Shown here: piece after piece, positions 40,510 through 53,359 of the stretch
Layout of the letters: every line of letters begins with the position of its first letter
How positions within the stretch are numbered: the stretch's first letter is position 1
NCBI GenBank assembly: GCA_032358165.1
Contig: JAALGY010000035.1
Span: 62,001 to 126,000, forward strand
From: Diplosphaera chodatii
Lineage: Eukaryota; Chlorophyta; Trebouxiophyceae; Prasiolales; Stichococcaceae
Length of the DNA stretch: 64,000 nt
Direction: 5' to 3'
Notes under the pieces: model-generated
What the model was told of the DNA's origin: nothing
Database searches by the model: none
The model's input: the letters and a program-made list of their open reading frames with translations, nothing else
Made by a program: the position numbers and the translations under genes

Positions 40510-42985
40510 ATGGACTATTCAGCACCCCTGTGTTGCGTCAAATGCAGTGTAAGTGATAACGGCACAAGTTATGCCTGCCACACGTGTTGTCGGCCTTTCT
40601 GAATGTCCACCGTCCAAGCCCAAATGCCTACCCTGTAGTCAGAAAGCTGGAAGTGGCAACTGGACGCAGCCGACGCGTCTCCCTGGGGTTGCCCTGGAGT
40701 GCTCAGTGCGTGTTGATGAACCGACAGTCTGAGAGTTGCAGGGTCACACGCCACAACGCCTGGAGCCCTGGCAAACACTCCGCTGTATTGATCAAGCTTA
40801 AGAGCGCAGCGCTGTACCTGGCCACATTCACTAGCAACTTGAACAACAGGCAGCAACCTATGGCTGTGACGCCGGCAGTCACAGCGCCAGGCCATGTTGC
40901 TGTGGAGCTGGAGCTGGGGCACTCGCAGCTCGAGCTGTTGATACACACGCTGAAGGCCGCAGCCGAGGCCTCCAGGTGACAGTGTGTCACAGCATGACAC
41001 TCTGCACCTCTGCATGTGTCAGCGCAGCCCGTCACTAATGTGCATGTTGAAAACTGCAGACCAGCTGATGCGGTCCGGAAGCAGGTTCCAACGCAGACAG
41101 ACGCAAAGACTCCACCAGCAGCGTCTGCAGCATCGCGACCGCTGCCATCTCCCGCAACGCCTCGGCTCCAGCAAGAACTGACGCCGCCACCCTTGCGCCA
41201 GGTTTGGACGCCCTTCCTGCTTCAGTATAGCTTCAGGATGGTCTTTGACTTGCTGGCAATACAAGGTCATTCATCGGACGCACCCTGCCGACATCATGCA
41301 GGCGGCGCCCAGCAACAAGGGGGAGTGGCAAGTGACATGGACCACCGATGCAATGGACCATGATGGTGCACCCATCACGGATATCGCATTTGCGCCAGAG
41401 CTGAAAGGCCTGCCGGGTGGCGACGGCCATGGCGGCTGGCTCATCAGCGTGTCAAATAGCATGTGCGACTTGCATGGTGCAACGCTCAAGTTGTGCTGCG
41501 CCTGCACCACGACAGGGCATCATACGCTAGTGCGCAGCGTACTGAAGAGACACCTGTGCGGTGCCACAGGGTCAACCTCTGGGAACTGTCCGGGGCACGT
41601 CGTGCCAGCGGCGATCCCGGCATCATGGTATGCTGAACATCTGCTCAGAGTGCTGCAGTTGCCCATGTGGTGACCTGGATGCAATGGTCGTTCTGTGCTA
41701 CACCAGCAAAGCGCTGACACAGCTTCTGTTTCCTGGACGCAGCTGATGCACTCGCAAACTAAGGCTTCAGCGGCGGCAGAGTGCCTGGGCATGGAGCCCG
41801 CCATGCAGAGGGTGCTGATGGCCACATGTAGCGGGTCATCACGAGAGCCATTCATCACCAGCCACTCGCTCAGCCTCGAGAGCGGGTTCCTGGCAGAGCA
41901 GCCAGCATACCTGCTGCGGCCACTGCGGCCAGCTGGCACGCCCGCCTTCCAGCGCGCTTCACAGGTGCCCATTCCGGCTCGCTTCCGTCTTCAGCATGTA
42001 CAACTGGGAGGTGCTGGGTCACCTGCAGTTGCAAATCTCTGGCATGACAACCTGCACCTGTCAACTGCCTGCAGCGCACTCAACCCTGCATGCAGGTCGT
42101 GTCGCTGCACAGCTGGGGAGGCCCGCTGACAGCCACCTGCGCCGCAGCCTTCGACAGCAGCATCCTGGTGTTCCCGCTGACGCGCACAGGCGCCCGCCCG
42201 GTCCAGCCCAAGGCCGAGTGGCGTGCCCACGCGAGCGGCATCAGCGCACTGCACCGCAGCTCCTTCGGCATCCGCCTCTTCAGCGGCGGCAGCGATGGCA
42301 AGGCGCACATGTGGGACATGAAGGGTGAGGGCGCGGATGCGGCCACACAAGCTTGAGAATGACCTGCTGGTGTGAGAGCCTGTCCCTGTGCACATTGCAG
42401 TGTCAGCAATGGAGGTACTCGATGGATGCCTCGTGCTGATGCCGAGCACATGACATACAGTGCAACCTGCACACCTGTAGGGAAGCCCAGCGCGCCAATG
42501 CAGTCGTTTGGGCACAGTTCAGCGGTGACAAAGGTGCTGCATGTGCGGGAAAACCTGCTGGCGGTGGGGGCCACTGATGGCCGCATCACATTGTGGGACC
42601 CCCGCCACTCGGGCAACTCCATCCGCACCGTCAGCATCGGCACCGGGTACATGTCAGCTGCACAGTATGCCCGGTGAACTGCTCACACATGGAGTCCACG
42701 TTGCATGGGATGAGAACTCAGAGATGGCATGCAAACGTGATTGGGTGTATGCTATGCAGCCGCATCACGGCAATGGCAGCCAGTGCACCCGGCGACAGCC
42801 TGCTGGCCAGCACAGCAGATGGCATCTTCCATGTTGACCCTTCGGATGCGAGGGCCGAGGCAGAGCGCCTGCAGACGCCCTCCGACTGGGTCAGTACCTC
42901 GCTTGAGCACAACAGCCGCACCGGAGGGTTCTATGCCTCCAGCACAGCTGGCACCATCATGTGCTTCTCACGCCTGCAGTGGTGA
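40510..42985 (+). CDS. WD40-repeat protein, family not recognised
   Basis: Several exons encode a beta-propeller protein with no name I can give. The likely start is ATG 40510 (MDYSAPLCCVKC), joined through a GTGTAAGT donor to RKLEVATGRSRRVSLGLPWS. The start is uncertain, but the phosphorylase gene opens only 92 bases away on the other strand. The first part (to about 41210) has LELGHSQLELLIHTLKAAAE and a Pro/Ala linker. The propeller begins at WQVTWTTDAMDHDGAPITDI, GGWLISVSN, VNLWEL (41320-41590). It continues with WGGPLTATCAAAFDSSILVF, WRAHASGISALHRSSFGIRL, FSGGSDGKAHMWDMK, GHSSAVTKVLHVRENLLAVG, ATDGRITLWDPRHSG and the last strand GGFYASSTAGTIMCFSRLQW. WDPRHS resembles a DDB1-contacting WDxR motif, so a CUL4-DDB1 receptor role is possible. 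Joins between 41590 and 42090 are unresolved. Confidence 0.62.
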
Positions 42986-43515
42986 GGATCGATTCACCCA
43001 CAGAGCTTGTTTGAGTGTACTCTAGAGGAAGATCGATTTTCAGTCAGTGATGGCAGTGTTGCGCCCGAGCAGCCGGAGGAGAGTCAAGACCAGGTGCATG
43101 AACGGCGTGGACTTGACTGGCCCACATTGCACGGCTTTGCTGTGTTGACATGTTTGCCGTACTCAGGCCGGGTGTTAACGTTAATAGTGTCTATGGAGTG
43201 CCTTGACGCCATGCTGCTGGCAACATATGTGTTTGTAAGACCAACCATATTATGCCATCTCTCGTGGGTGTAGCAAACATCCTAAAACAATGTGTCACCT
43301 AAGGATACAGGTCGGTATGTTGCGTCAACCAAGGCTGAGAGTTTTCATATTCACTACCAGATGGTTGGCGTCGCACAGGGCGTGCCATTGATCATTAACT
43401 ACCCAATTTTCATGGCCCGCTCAAAGAACGAGTCCCTGTGCAATGCACAGCATCATGTCATACTGCATTTGATCGGCGAGATGCAGGCAGGCTGTACGGT
43501 GTGCAGTTGCATGCG
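42986..43515. other. Convergent 3' intergenic gap
   Basis: About 530 bases between the WD40 stop and the UBP stop. The plus-strand frames here have no recognisable content. Presumed 3' UTRs. Confidence 0.5.
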
Positions 43516-46500
43516 TCATGTCAATGGTATCACGCACCGCGGTGCGGGCCGTTTTTGCCGCTTGGGCCCCGTGTCCAGGTGCTCGAGCGCCAGATACCCG
43601 CTGTCAGATGTCTGGCTGAAGGCGTCGCTGCTGCTGCGCCGCAGGAACTTGGCGACAACTACATCGTCTTCTGCCAAGTATTCCGTCCTGCTGCTCATGT
43701 CAGGCACAAACCTGCGGTACCAGCACAGACTTCCAGTAGATGGCGGCTGTCAACAACAAGCTGGAACGGCCAGCAGGCAAGCTTCAGGAGTATCCCTCAA
43801 GCCGTCCTACTCCGTGCATCAGGCCTGTGCACCTGAAGCGCCATGCTGCAAACTGCTCGTTCGGGACACACAGCCGCTTCTGTATCCGGTCTGCCACTTC
43901 TGCCATTGTCTCTGTTGGGCTGACTGCCATGACGAAGGGCACCCCGAATGCTGTGAGAGCGCGCGGTGTCTGCGTGGCAAGCCATGGATGTCACTGGGGC
44001 AGCTCACGCCCAGTGCACCACCCAGCTGCACTTCTGTTTCAGCACCGGCATCAGCACCACAACAGCTGGTATACAAGTGTGCACTGTGTGTGTATGTGGC
44101 ACACCAGTGGCGACTTGTCGCCTTTGCTGTCCGGCGGCAGCACATGCCGCAGACGGACCAGGTGCGTCGGCTGCTCGACCTCGTCCTCTTGCTGCTCATC
44201 TGTTGCTGGCGCTGTGGCTGCAGCTACAGCTGCCACCTCATCTGCTGGCACCTCGTGCGCCGCCAGCTGCCAGTAGCTGGTGAGGTCGACAATGCTGTCG
44301 CCCTCCTCGCACACCTGCGCCACCAGCGGCGACGCTTGCAGATCGACTGACATGCAAGTCTAAACAAGCCATTGCTCAAGACAGCCAGGATAGATGCACA
44401 AGACAGCCAGGATGGATGCAAGGTCGAGAAGCCGTCGCAGGCATGGCCATTTGGATTCCTTTACACCTTGTAGATGTCCGAGTCCCGCATCCGCAGCAGG
44501 CGCAGCGGCTTCCCGTCCCAGGAGGGGCCGGCGCGCTCGCGCAGCAGCTGCAGCACGTTTGCCACCACCATGTCCCGGTGCAGCCGCAGCTGGAAGCGCC
44601 CCACCTGTGACACGTCAAACACAGCTGTCTGAGCTTTCCGCAGCAAAGCTCTTGCAACTGATGTCAGGCTGAGATGTCAAATTAAACACCAAGTAAATGT
44701 GCTATCCACCAGCGCAGAGCAACGCATCTGTACCTCTTCTGTCTTCGCATTGTGCAGGGCCACCTGTACAAACGGTGACACATGAGCGTCACAGTGGGCA
44801 GTGTGCTCAGCATGCACTGGCACGACTGCGCAGCAGTGGATCAACTGCCACACGCTCTGGGTGCACAGCTGCAGAAACGTACCTCCACATCTGTCATCTG
44901 CTCCAGCTCTTCCAGTGGCATGTCCAGCACCTGCTCGAGGCAGGAGGGGGAATGTCGTCGTCAGCACCATCAAGCGGGTACGTTGGCTGATGCGTGTATC
45001 ACCCCAAACCTGACACGCTGATGCTGAGCAACGACTGAGCAGCAACTATCTCACGTGCCAGTGTGCGTACCTCATAGTATACAATCTGCGGGCTGCCTGC
45101 TGCATTCGGCAGCACTTTGTCTAGCGTGGTATCCTCGTTCCACTTGAACTGCCGTTTGCCGGGGCCGCCTTGCCAGGCGCTGTGGTGCGTCAGGCGCAGG
45201 TGCGCAGGGCTGTCGAGCTGGAGCTTTGTTGCCAGTGCCGACACGATCTCCTGATAGGTGGCAGTCCCCAGCAGCTCTAGTCTGACACCCTCCTCCTGCG
45301 AGCGCGGCGGGAATGTTCCAAGCAGCGGTGTCTCAGCTCAATGGTAGCTGACCTCCCAGGCAGGAAGCTGTAGGTCAGCAGGGCGCTGTTGAACGTTCTT
45401 GCGCCTGCACTTCACTTCGTACAGCTTCACCTTAGGCTCTGCTAGCCGTTTGAAGGTGGCAACCCGCCGGTTCTGAATGTACGACAGGTATTCCAGGGCG
45501 GTCGGGTGCGGCACTGACGTCGCTTCGTCCTGCGTTGAAGGATGCAGCTTGGTCAAAGTACGAATCGCAAGTAGGGCGCAGGGTCCTGGCGGCCTAGACA
45601 AACACCCTATGAGTGCGGATGAGCAGCTTGCAGCGTGTGCACCGCTGGGAGCTCCTCCTGCACAATGATGATGTCGCCGTGCTGGGGCTGCATCCTGGAC
45701 AGCGGCTCCTTGAGCGGCAGCGTGTCCAGCCATGCGGTGGGCGAAAACTTGACCTCCTCCAGCAACTGCATAAGCACGCACCACAATCAGATGGGCACCA
45801 GCATCAATGGCCATACGCTGTGAGCAAGGCCGCCACAGTATGCTGTCTGCCAGAGCAGGCACGAGGTGTCTGCAGCGTGACTCACTTACTTTGCTCGACC
45901 TGCTCACCTTGGTGCGAGCGGGCGGCAAGTGCAGCTTGTCGGCCAGCCTGGTTGCCAGTTGATTTAGTCTCGTGGACGGCGGCAGCAGCGCGCGGCTGAT
46001 CAGCTTTAGCGTGCTTGTTCGCGGGTCATAGTGCTTGATGAAGATCAGGACCTCCTCTCCAGCTTTGACCACGGTGCTGCCGGTTTCCACATTGTCTGCA
46101 TGACACGATCGCAGACGACTTGTCGGCAGTTGCGCACATCGCGCCCAAGAGAAGGACCAGTGCAGCAAGCCTCTCACAGTGATTCGTTGACACAGCTGCT
46201 GCCAACCGGAGGCAACAGCGGCTCACCCAGGAACAGCAGCAGCTCGTTGCCGTGCTGCTTGTTGGGCCGGGCCAGGGCGGGGCTGGCCCGCACCACCCTG
46301 ACCTGCTGCTGCTCCGCATGCGGCGGCACCGGGGAGCACGGCCGCAGCGTGTCGTTGGCGCGCTGCTCCCAGAACCACAGCCGCTGCTGCCTCCGCGGCA
46401 CGCCCAGCTCCTCGGCCAGCTGCTCCCGAAAGTCGGCCAGCAGCACCTCGTTCCTCACCCGGAACGACTTCACCTGAAAGGACAGCGTGCCATGGACCTG

Positions 46501-49500
46501 AGGGTGGGCTGTCACCTGAGGGAAGACACCGGCTCCATGAACAGTGTGCGGCACATTTACGTAGCCATCCTGTCGCGCCCACCTTTGAGACATCGACCAG
46601 GTCAAAGAAGATGTCGCTGCCGACTTGCGCCTTCATGTCAGCGAGGGTTGCAACCCTGATGAGGGTGTAGCGGTGCGCCTCCTCCCGCTCCCGCCTCAGC
46701 CGGGCCCGCTCCGCCTCCTCGGCCTGCGTACGGTAAGCACCGTTACTCGTGCTGAGGGGCCACTCGCTGTGACGCCGCTGTGTCTGTTGTGTGCTGTTGT
46801 GGCATCATACAGGGACCTCGTGATCCTGGCAGCATGGCACCTGAAGGCGCTGCCGCAGGTGCAGTGCCACCGCCGTCTCCGGCACATCGCACATGACCGC
46901 ATCCCACTCCTCTTCCCGGATGTACTGTGCGGTGGCCGACATGCGTCTTAGTGCGATTGCCTTTTTTGTGCCTGGATGCAGCATGTGTGCAGCAGCACCT
47001 TGACGCACACAACCGATGCATGTGCAGAGTAGGCATCTCTTACCAGCAGCATGTATGCACTCGACAGCTTTGAGATGCGGGGACCCAGCATGCTGTTGAA
47101 GCCAGGTGTGGGGCTTGTTGTGTTGTCACCGCCAAACTGCTCCTCTATTGCGGCACGCGGCTCCTCGCGTGTCACCTGCGGATGATCGTATAGCATGCTG
47201 TCAAGTTGTGCTGCAGACTCCAAGAGCCGACGTCCAGGGCAGCACATCCAGCAGCAGCGCCTTGGAAACACCTTTTCGTCGTCAAAGCGCAGCCAGGTCT
47301 GGCCGTCGGGGCGGCTGTATGCGTAGTAGTGACCGCCGTGGGTGCCGCCGCTGTGCACCAGCACGCTGTGCAGCTTGTACTTGTTGCGCTTGGCCGTGTC
47401 GCTGTCCTTCGACAGGTACTTGCGGCCGCCCACATCCAGGTCCAGCGTCTCCTCAAACTCATATCGATCGTTGATCTGTCGGTGCGGCAATCTGCGCTCA
47501 GTTCTGGTCTACTCTTGCGCTTGAGCAAATTTCTTATGGAGGCTGCATGCGCAGCATCATCTGCTGATCACCTTGACCCGGATGTCGCGCTCGAAGTCAT
47601 ACTCAAAGCGCTTGAGGTGCAGCTGCAGCACAGGCGGGAAGTCACAGAACAGGTCGCCGATCTTTGCATCCTGCAGTGCGGGGCAGGGTCTCAGGTCTCA
47701 GGTCAGCACCAGCAACGATATGAGAGCAAGCACTCATGTGCTACATGCTCCGTTCATAGTCTGGCACACCTGCAGGCCATGGCCCTCGGCATTGTACTGA
47801 TTGTCGCCATCCAGCCGTTCCTCTGCTGTCAGGCGGTCAAATGACTCGTACACATTCTTGCAGCCCTTGACATCCAGGAAGATGTCCATGTAGTCGTCGC
47901 GCTTCGTGCTCTTGTAGTCCACATTGAGGCATTCGATGAACTTTAGGATGCGGCCCTCGAACAGCTTGTTGATGACGCCCTCCACCTTCGTCCCCTGCGG
48001 CAGGCCATTGCGGCCGCTTCAGTGCGAGTGCGTCTCTGGCGCCATGGCTGCAGATCGGCCATGATAACTACCAGCACACACCGAGACCACAGCGCTCACA
48101 AGCGCCAAGTTGCACAGCCACATAAGCTGACCTTCATCTTGGTCTCCAATGCCTCCATGAGGACCTTGTTGAACTCGTGCACGTCTTCTTGCATGAAGTT
48201 GCAGGTCGAGTCCCATCCGAAGGACTTTGTGAGCTCGTTGGTGGACACTGCCCGTCCGCCAAATTGGAGCTGCGTCCAGCAGCAGCAGGATGTGATCGTT
48301 CCAGAAATCTTCCCTGAGTTGTAGTGCCTCTAATGCATGATAGCAGTGCGCAAGACAGCAGGCTGCGCCAAGCCTGGAGCTTCAGGGTTCTGCACCTGGT
48401 AAAACAGCGTCTGCAGCGCCAGCGGGATGCTGCTGGTGGGCTCGTCCTGCTCTGTTGTCGGGATGTGAAACACCGCCTGTCACTTGCACACTTCCGGTCA
48501 GTACGACATGACATGCAAGGCGGCAGGTGAGCTTAAGACACCTTGCCTGTGCACAGCTTGTGGTGTGACCCCACCTCCCGGAAGCAGTTGATGTTGAACA
48601 GCGTCTGCAGCCAACTGTTCAGGTAGCAGGTGGCCCCTGCAATCGCAGGCGCATATCGGATCTCAGCTATCACAGCCTTGATGTAGAGTAGTGCACTTCA
48701 TGCTACACTGTCAGCCTGAAGGTTACCCTGATTTCGGAGCCCCACGTATCCGGTCTCCTTTCTCGAATCATAGCAGGAGCTTTGCAGCGTGTCCACCTCG
48801 ACGCTGACTTTGAAGTGCAGCGGTTCATCCTTCCGCAAGAAGCCGTGCACTTTGTCGTGTAGGTCAGCCAGCGGCACAAAGTCCGCAAAGCCCCAGTCCG
48901 ACTCCGACTTGTGAAAGCTGTGCACCGCCTCTGCGTGTGACACAGGACGCCGATGGTCAGCTAACCTGACAACCTGAAAGACTGTGATGCGCAGGCCGCC
49001 TGGTCTTCTCCGAAACATGTGCAATGCCAGCGTGGCGACGCTCACGCTTGTGTATGGACTTGTCGTCGCCGTCAGGGTGCACCAGCGTGATGTGGAACTC
49101 GGTGCGCAGCGTCCACCCCGGCTCCTCCTGGTCGAGGTCCGGGCAGTCCAGGTACACCGACAGCGACTCCTCGTACTTGCGCTGGTTGCCCCGCGGAAAC
49201 AGCAGCACCCGCCTGCAGGAGCGCAGTGCCCGCTGTCAGCTGGACAATGTGGCTGCGCTTCGGTACTCGCTCTCTGGACCCCAGGTTGACTCAGGCTGAT
49301 GGGTGCATACTCTTGCAAGCTCACCAGTTGCTGCCTGCCACCTCAAAGCGTTCTGACCACTCCTTCTCGGTATCGTGCAGCGCCGAGAAGTCCCGTACCA
49401 CCCACTGCTTGGTCAAAGATGTCGATACATTAGTGCACGGGCATGCCGCGCCCGGGCACTGCTGTGGCGGTGGTATGAGATGCATGCACACAGCAGCTCA

Positions 49501-49811
49501 GTTGGCGCCCACCTCGTACTCCCCGGACACAACATGCTTTGTCGGCTCGCTCGCATCTGCCTTCAGCTCCGTGATTGGTACGGCCTCTGCAGGACACAGC
49601 GGTGGGGCATGTCAGCATGTTCGCAGCGCCTGAAGCGGATGCTGCACCATACATCAACGTCGTCCTCACCGTCCATGGGGGTGGCATCTCCATCGTCGAC
49701 ATGCTCCATGAGCGGTTCCTCGTCTTCCAACGCGGCCATGGAGGAATCACTGTCGTCTTCAAGGTCGATGGGCTGCTGCTCATCCGAGCCAGGGCCGGAT
49801 GGCACGCTCAT
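43516..49811 (-). CDS. UBP12: Ubiquitin carboxyl-terminal hydrolase, UBP12/13 (USP7) type
   Basis: A cysteine deubiquitinase of the USP7 family, nuclear and cytosolic. From ATG 49811 an acidic N-terminus (PIDLEDDSDSS) leads to a MATH/TRAF domain: WVVRDFSALHDTEKEWSERF, RTEFHITLVHPDGDDKSIHK, KSESDWGFADFVPLADLHDK. The catalytic core has YVGLRNQ/GATCYLNSWLQTLFN with the catalytic cysteine (about 48610), LTKSFGWDS, GDNQYNAEGHGLQ, LQLHLKRFEYDFERD, and the histidine box HSGGTHGGHYYAYSRP (about 47330). Ubiquitin-like HUBL domains follow, with FRVRNEVLLADFREQLAEEL, FIKHYDPRTSTLKLISRALL, FSPTAWLDTLPLKEPLSRMQ, PHPTALEYLSYIQNRR, FQLRLHRDMVVANVLQLLRE and a last part with GYLALEHLDTGPKRQKRPAP. All domains of the plant enzyme are present and the catalytic residues look intact. 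More than twenty exons. The last few residues depend on whether one more splice is used. Confidence 0.92.
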
Positions 49812-50332
49812 TATGCAAGGACGGGAGGTAGCTGGAAACCTTGCAGATGACGGCTTTCTTGCTTACATCCGCATGTGCATGGTGGCAGTTCTTCAGCTGT
49901 TTTTCATTCGCAGTTGTGGGGTCCTACCCAGTTCAGATGTGACAAGCTGCAACTGTGAAGGGTGCTGACTGCAGCTTCCAGCTCGGGACCGATGCTCATG
50001 GCTTTACTGCGACGCTCGACATTGGCAGTCCGCTGTATAACTGGACCAGTGCTGCCATCGCCAGATCGCCCCTCGCTGCTGTGCACCATAGCATATGAGC
50101 CCACCCTGCAGCATGATGCAAAGCCAAGCCACGTGATAGGCTTCAGATGTGCCGGTGCAACGCCGGCAGCACGACAGGACGGTGCCTAGGTTTGCTACCG
50201 GACGGCATCGTGCATTCTCACAGGCCTTGGAGGTGGCTTCGGCCGTCATAAACCGTCGTGGTCGTACATGCTGTAGGTACTTGACTTCCGAAACCTGAAA
50301 GTCCTGTGCCGGAACGTCCGCAGCAGGGAAGC
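49812..50332. other. Divergent intergenic region UBP12 / CDPK
   Basis: About 520 bases between opposed starts, expected to hold both promoters and leaders. I can support no motif or additional gene. Confidence 0.5.
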
Positions 50333-52680
50333 ATGGTGGCGCCGGACCTCAGCAACGTGACCGGCACAGCGGGCAAAGGAGACATCTGGTCGTTATATCG
50401 CAGGGGAGGCGTGCTGGGCAAAGGGTAAGACAGGCTGGCCTGTGAGCAAGATGTGCGTGAGAGAGCTTGCCACTCGGTCATGTGATCTCAAGCAGTCTGC
50501 TGCGTACAAACAAGCAGCCTCAGTGCCTCACATTGGCGCTGGTCCCCTCGCAGAGCGTTCGGGACTGTCTATGAGGTCGAGGATCTGCACACTGGCGAAC
50601 TGTTTGCCGTCAAGCAGATCTCCAAGGCCAAGCTGGCCTGCACCGAGGACGTGGAGGATGTGCGACGGGAGATGCAGGTCACTTCAGCTCCTGGCGACGA
50701 CGCAAACGACTCGTGTGCATCAGCAACACAACAGCGCGCCAGACTGCAAGTCTGTCTGGCACGCCCTGCAGGTGTTGGAGCTGGTGGGCGATCACCAAAA
50801 CATTGCTGCACTCAAATGCGCCTTCGAGGATCGGGACTATGTGTACTTCGTCCTGGAGCTCTGCAAGGGCGGAGAGCTGTTTGACCGCATTGTTGCAGAG
50901 GTGAGCTTGGCTGGGTCAGCAGCAGAGGTTGCCATGCTGGAGCCTGCCTAGAGCTCGGCCCGATCTGTGGTGCACATGCCGCAGGGCACGTTCTCGGAAA
51001 AGAAGGCTGCGCAGTACTTCCGCATCATGGTGGAGGTCATCCACCACTGCCATCAGCTCGGGGTCATCCACCGGTGTGCACGGAGGCACTTGATCGGGCG
51101 ATGCGTGCCCACTAGGACCACCTGGACATCATATGACAGACACGTGTCGCGGATCGAGGCACCTGACGTGCTTGTGGCTCTTGCGCAGGGACATCAAGCC
51201 CGAAAACTTCTTGCTGACCTCCAAGGGCGAAGATGCCGAGCTGAAAGCGGCCGACTTTGGGCTGTGCACCTACTTTAAGATGCACGAGGTTTTCGACAGG
51301 TGATCTCGAGCACCGCCACCCCAGTGCTTGCGGACGCCAGCAAACCTGGCATGCACGACAGCGCATGCTTCATACTACCTATGCTGCATGCTGACATAAT
51401 GCACTTTGACCTGTGCAGCATTGTCGGCTCAGCATACTATGTGGCTCCGGAGGTGCTCAGGCGGAACTACACCTGGCATGCAGATGTGAGTATCAAGTTC
51501 GGCAGCTGGCAATTGCTGCAAGTCTTGTGTGGCACCCTGAAGCTGAATGCCCAACGCTTGCAAAACCCTACTTGCCGTGCCACAGATGTGGAGTCTGGGC
51601 GTCATTCTGTACATCCTCCTAAGTGGCATGCCGCCCTTTTATGGGGACACCGAGGTGAACACATGTCTTTCTGCCAGCCTGAGCAGGGACACGTCTGCCT
51701 GGTATGTCCTCTGTCAAACAATGGGGCACATGAGTGCTTCATGCCTCGCATGTGATGGCCATGCAGGAGGCAATCTTCAAGATGATCTTGCGGGGCCAGG
51801 TGGATCTGGTGACGCCGCCTTGGCCGGACATCAGCGGCCCGGCCAAGGATTTGGTGCTGAAGCTGCTGAACCGCGACCCAAGCGCGCGGCTGAATGCGCA
51901 GCAGGTGCCCTGACTGAAATGCGAAGGGAAACGCAGAAACTCAAGGCGGCTCAGACAATTGTCAACATATATGGTGACACTGGGCCTTGGCTTCGCCAGG
52001 CGCTGAACCACCCGTGGCTGAAGGAGCAGGGCGTTGCGAGCGACAAGCCGATGGACAGCGTGGTCATCACACGCATCCAGCAGTTTGCCGCCAACTCGCG
52101 CTTCAAGAAGGCGGCAATCAGCGTGATGGCCAGCTGCCTGACACCCGCAGAGCTGTCGGGGCTCGAGCACCTGTTCCAGTCCATCGACGCCGATGGCAAC
52201 GGCACAATCACCGCCGCCGAGCTCAAGCAAGCGCTGCAATCCATGGGCTCAAAGATCCCCGACCAGGAGCTGCAGGCACTCATGGAGGCTGCCGACCAGA
52301 ACGGAGATGGCACCATCGACTGGCAGGAGTTTGTGGCTGCTACGATACACATGGGCAAGCTGGAGAACGAGGAAGCGGTGGCCCGGGCTTTCAAGCACTT
52401 TGACAGGGACAACTCGGGGACCATTACTGATGATGAGGTGGCAGTGGTCCTCAAGGACCAGGGCTTGTCATCGGATGATATCTCTGCTCTGATCGCTGAG
52501 CATGACAGCAACAACGATGGTGTGATTGACTACCAAGAGTTCTTGGCTATGATGCGGAACCAAGGACCACTGGCTCACAAACTTGAGAACAGCGGCAGTG
52601 GCCGCCTGACTAAGAGCAGAGCCGTCAGCCGCCGGGCAAAGGCAAAGAGTCTTCTCAGCAACATGTTCAAGAGCAAGTGA
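50333..52680 (+). CDS. CDPK: Calcium-dependent protein kinase (CDPK)
   Basis: A serine/threonine kinase switched on directly by calcium. Exon 1 from ATG 50333 ends in GVLGKG and joins AFGTVYEVEDLHTGELFAVK, which completes the glycine loop and gives the ATP lysine. Later exons show VYFVLELCKGGELFDRI, the catalytic loop GVIHR/DIKPENFLL split by an intron, the DFG motif in AADFGLCTYF, GSAYYVAPEVLRRNY, SLGVILYILLSGMPPFYGDT and the C-lobe end ALNHPWLKEQG. The autoinhibitory junction (VITRIQQFAANSRFKKAAIS) comes next. Four EF-hands have intact loops: DADGNGTITAAE, DQNGDGTIDWQE, DRDNSGTITDDE, DSNNDGVIDYQE. The chosen N-terminus (MVAPDLSNV) has no Gly2, so myristoylation is not expected unless an upstream exon exists. 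Confidence 0.93.
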
Positions 52681-53359
52681 TGCTCGGTATGCAGCACTCA
52701 GCATCCGCATGACAAACGCAGGGGCATCACAGCCTGCATGTTGCCAAGTGCCTTTGCAAACCCTATGGCAAACCACGTAGATGGTAGATTGCGGGGACCG
52801 CGGGGCTCAGCGCTTCCTATGCTATATTGCAGTTGCTTTGCACCTTTATCAGGATGACGTTTTGAATCACTGCTTTGTTTTGCAAGCATGCGACTATAAG
52901 GATGTCTATGATGCTCCTAATCGAAACATTCTGGTGGAGCACAAACTACTGTGCAGCATCTCCTGCCGAAAAAGGCAGACTAAGGACCTTATCATTCTTC
53001 GATTTCATTGTTCTGCACACAATTGTGATCCAATTGCTTAAATGACACAAATGTTGCACAGTGTCTACGATTCTGCTGCGAATGCATGGTTCAAATCGAA
53101 TCGGTTCGCCACCAACCATGCCAGATGTTGTCCTGCGCTATTTCCGGACAGCTGCTTCGGTTGTTTCTTTCGTCTCTGGTTTAGCCTCTGCTACAACAGG
53201 TATCTCCTCGCTGATGGTCAGTCCCAGCAGCTGTCGCAAGCGGTCCAGCCTGCACCGTTTGCCGCCCCTGCGCATGGGAGTCATGATGTGCAACGATTTT
53301 CATCCCAGCTGATACAACGGGCAATGGTATAGTGCAGATTGTGACTATCAGATGAAACC
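52681..53359. other. Convergent 3' intergenic gap, AT-richer than its surroundings
   Basis: About 680 bases between the CDPK stop and the PHD-gene stop. Parts (52840-53110) are visibly richer in A+T than neighbouring exons. A tRNA-like GGTTCAAATC occurs near 53090, but no flanking arms pair. No gene is seen. Confidence 0.5.

Noticed and set aside
53060..53115. tRNA-like B-box (GGTTCAAATC)
   Set aside because: The bases around it do not form a T-arm or acceptor stem, and no A-box is placed correctly upstream.
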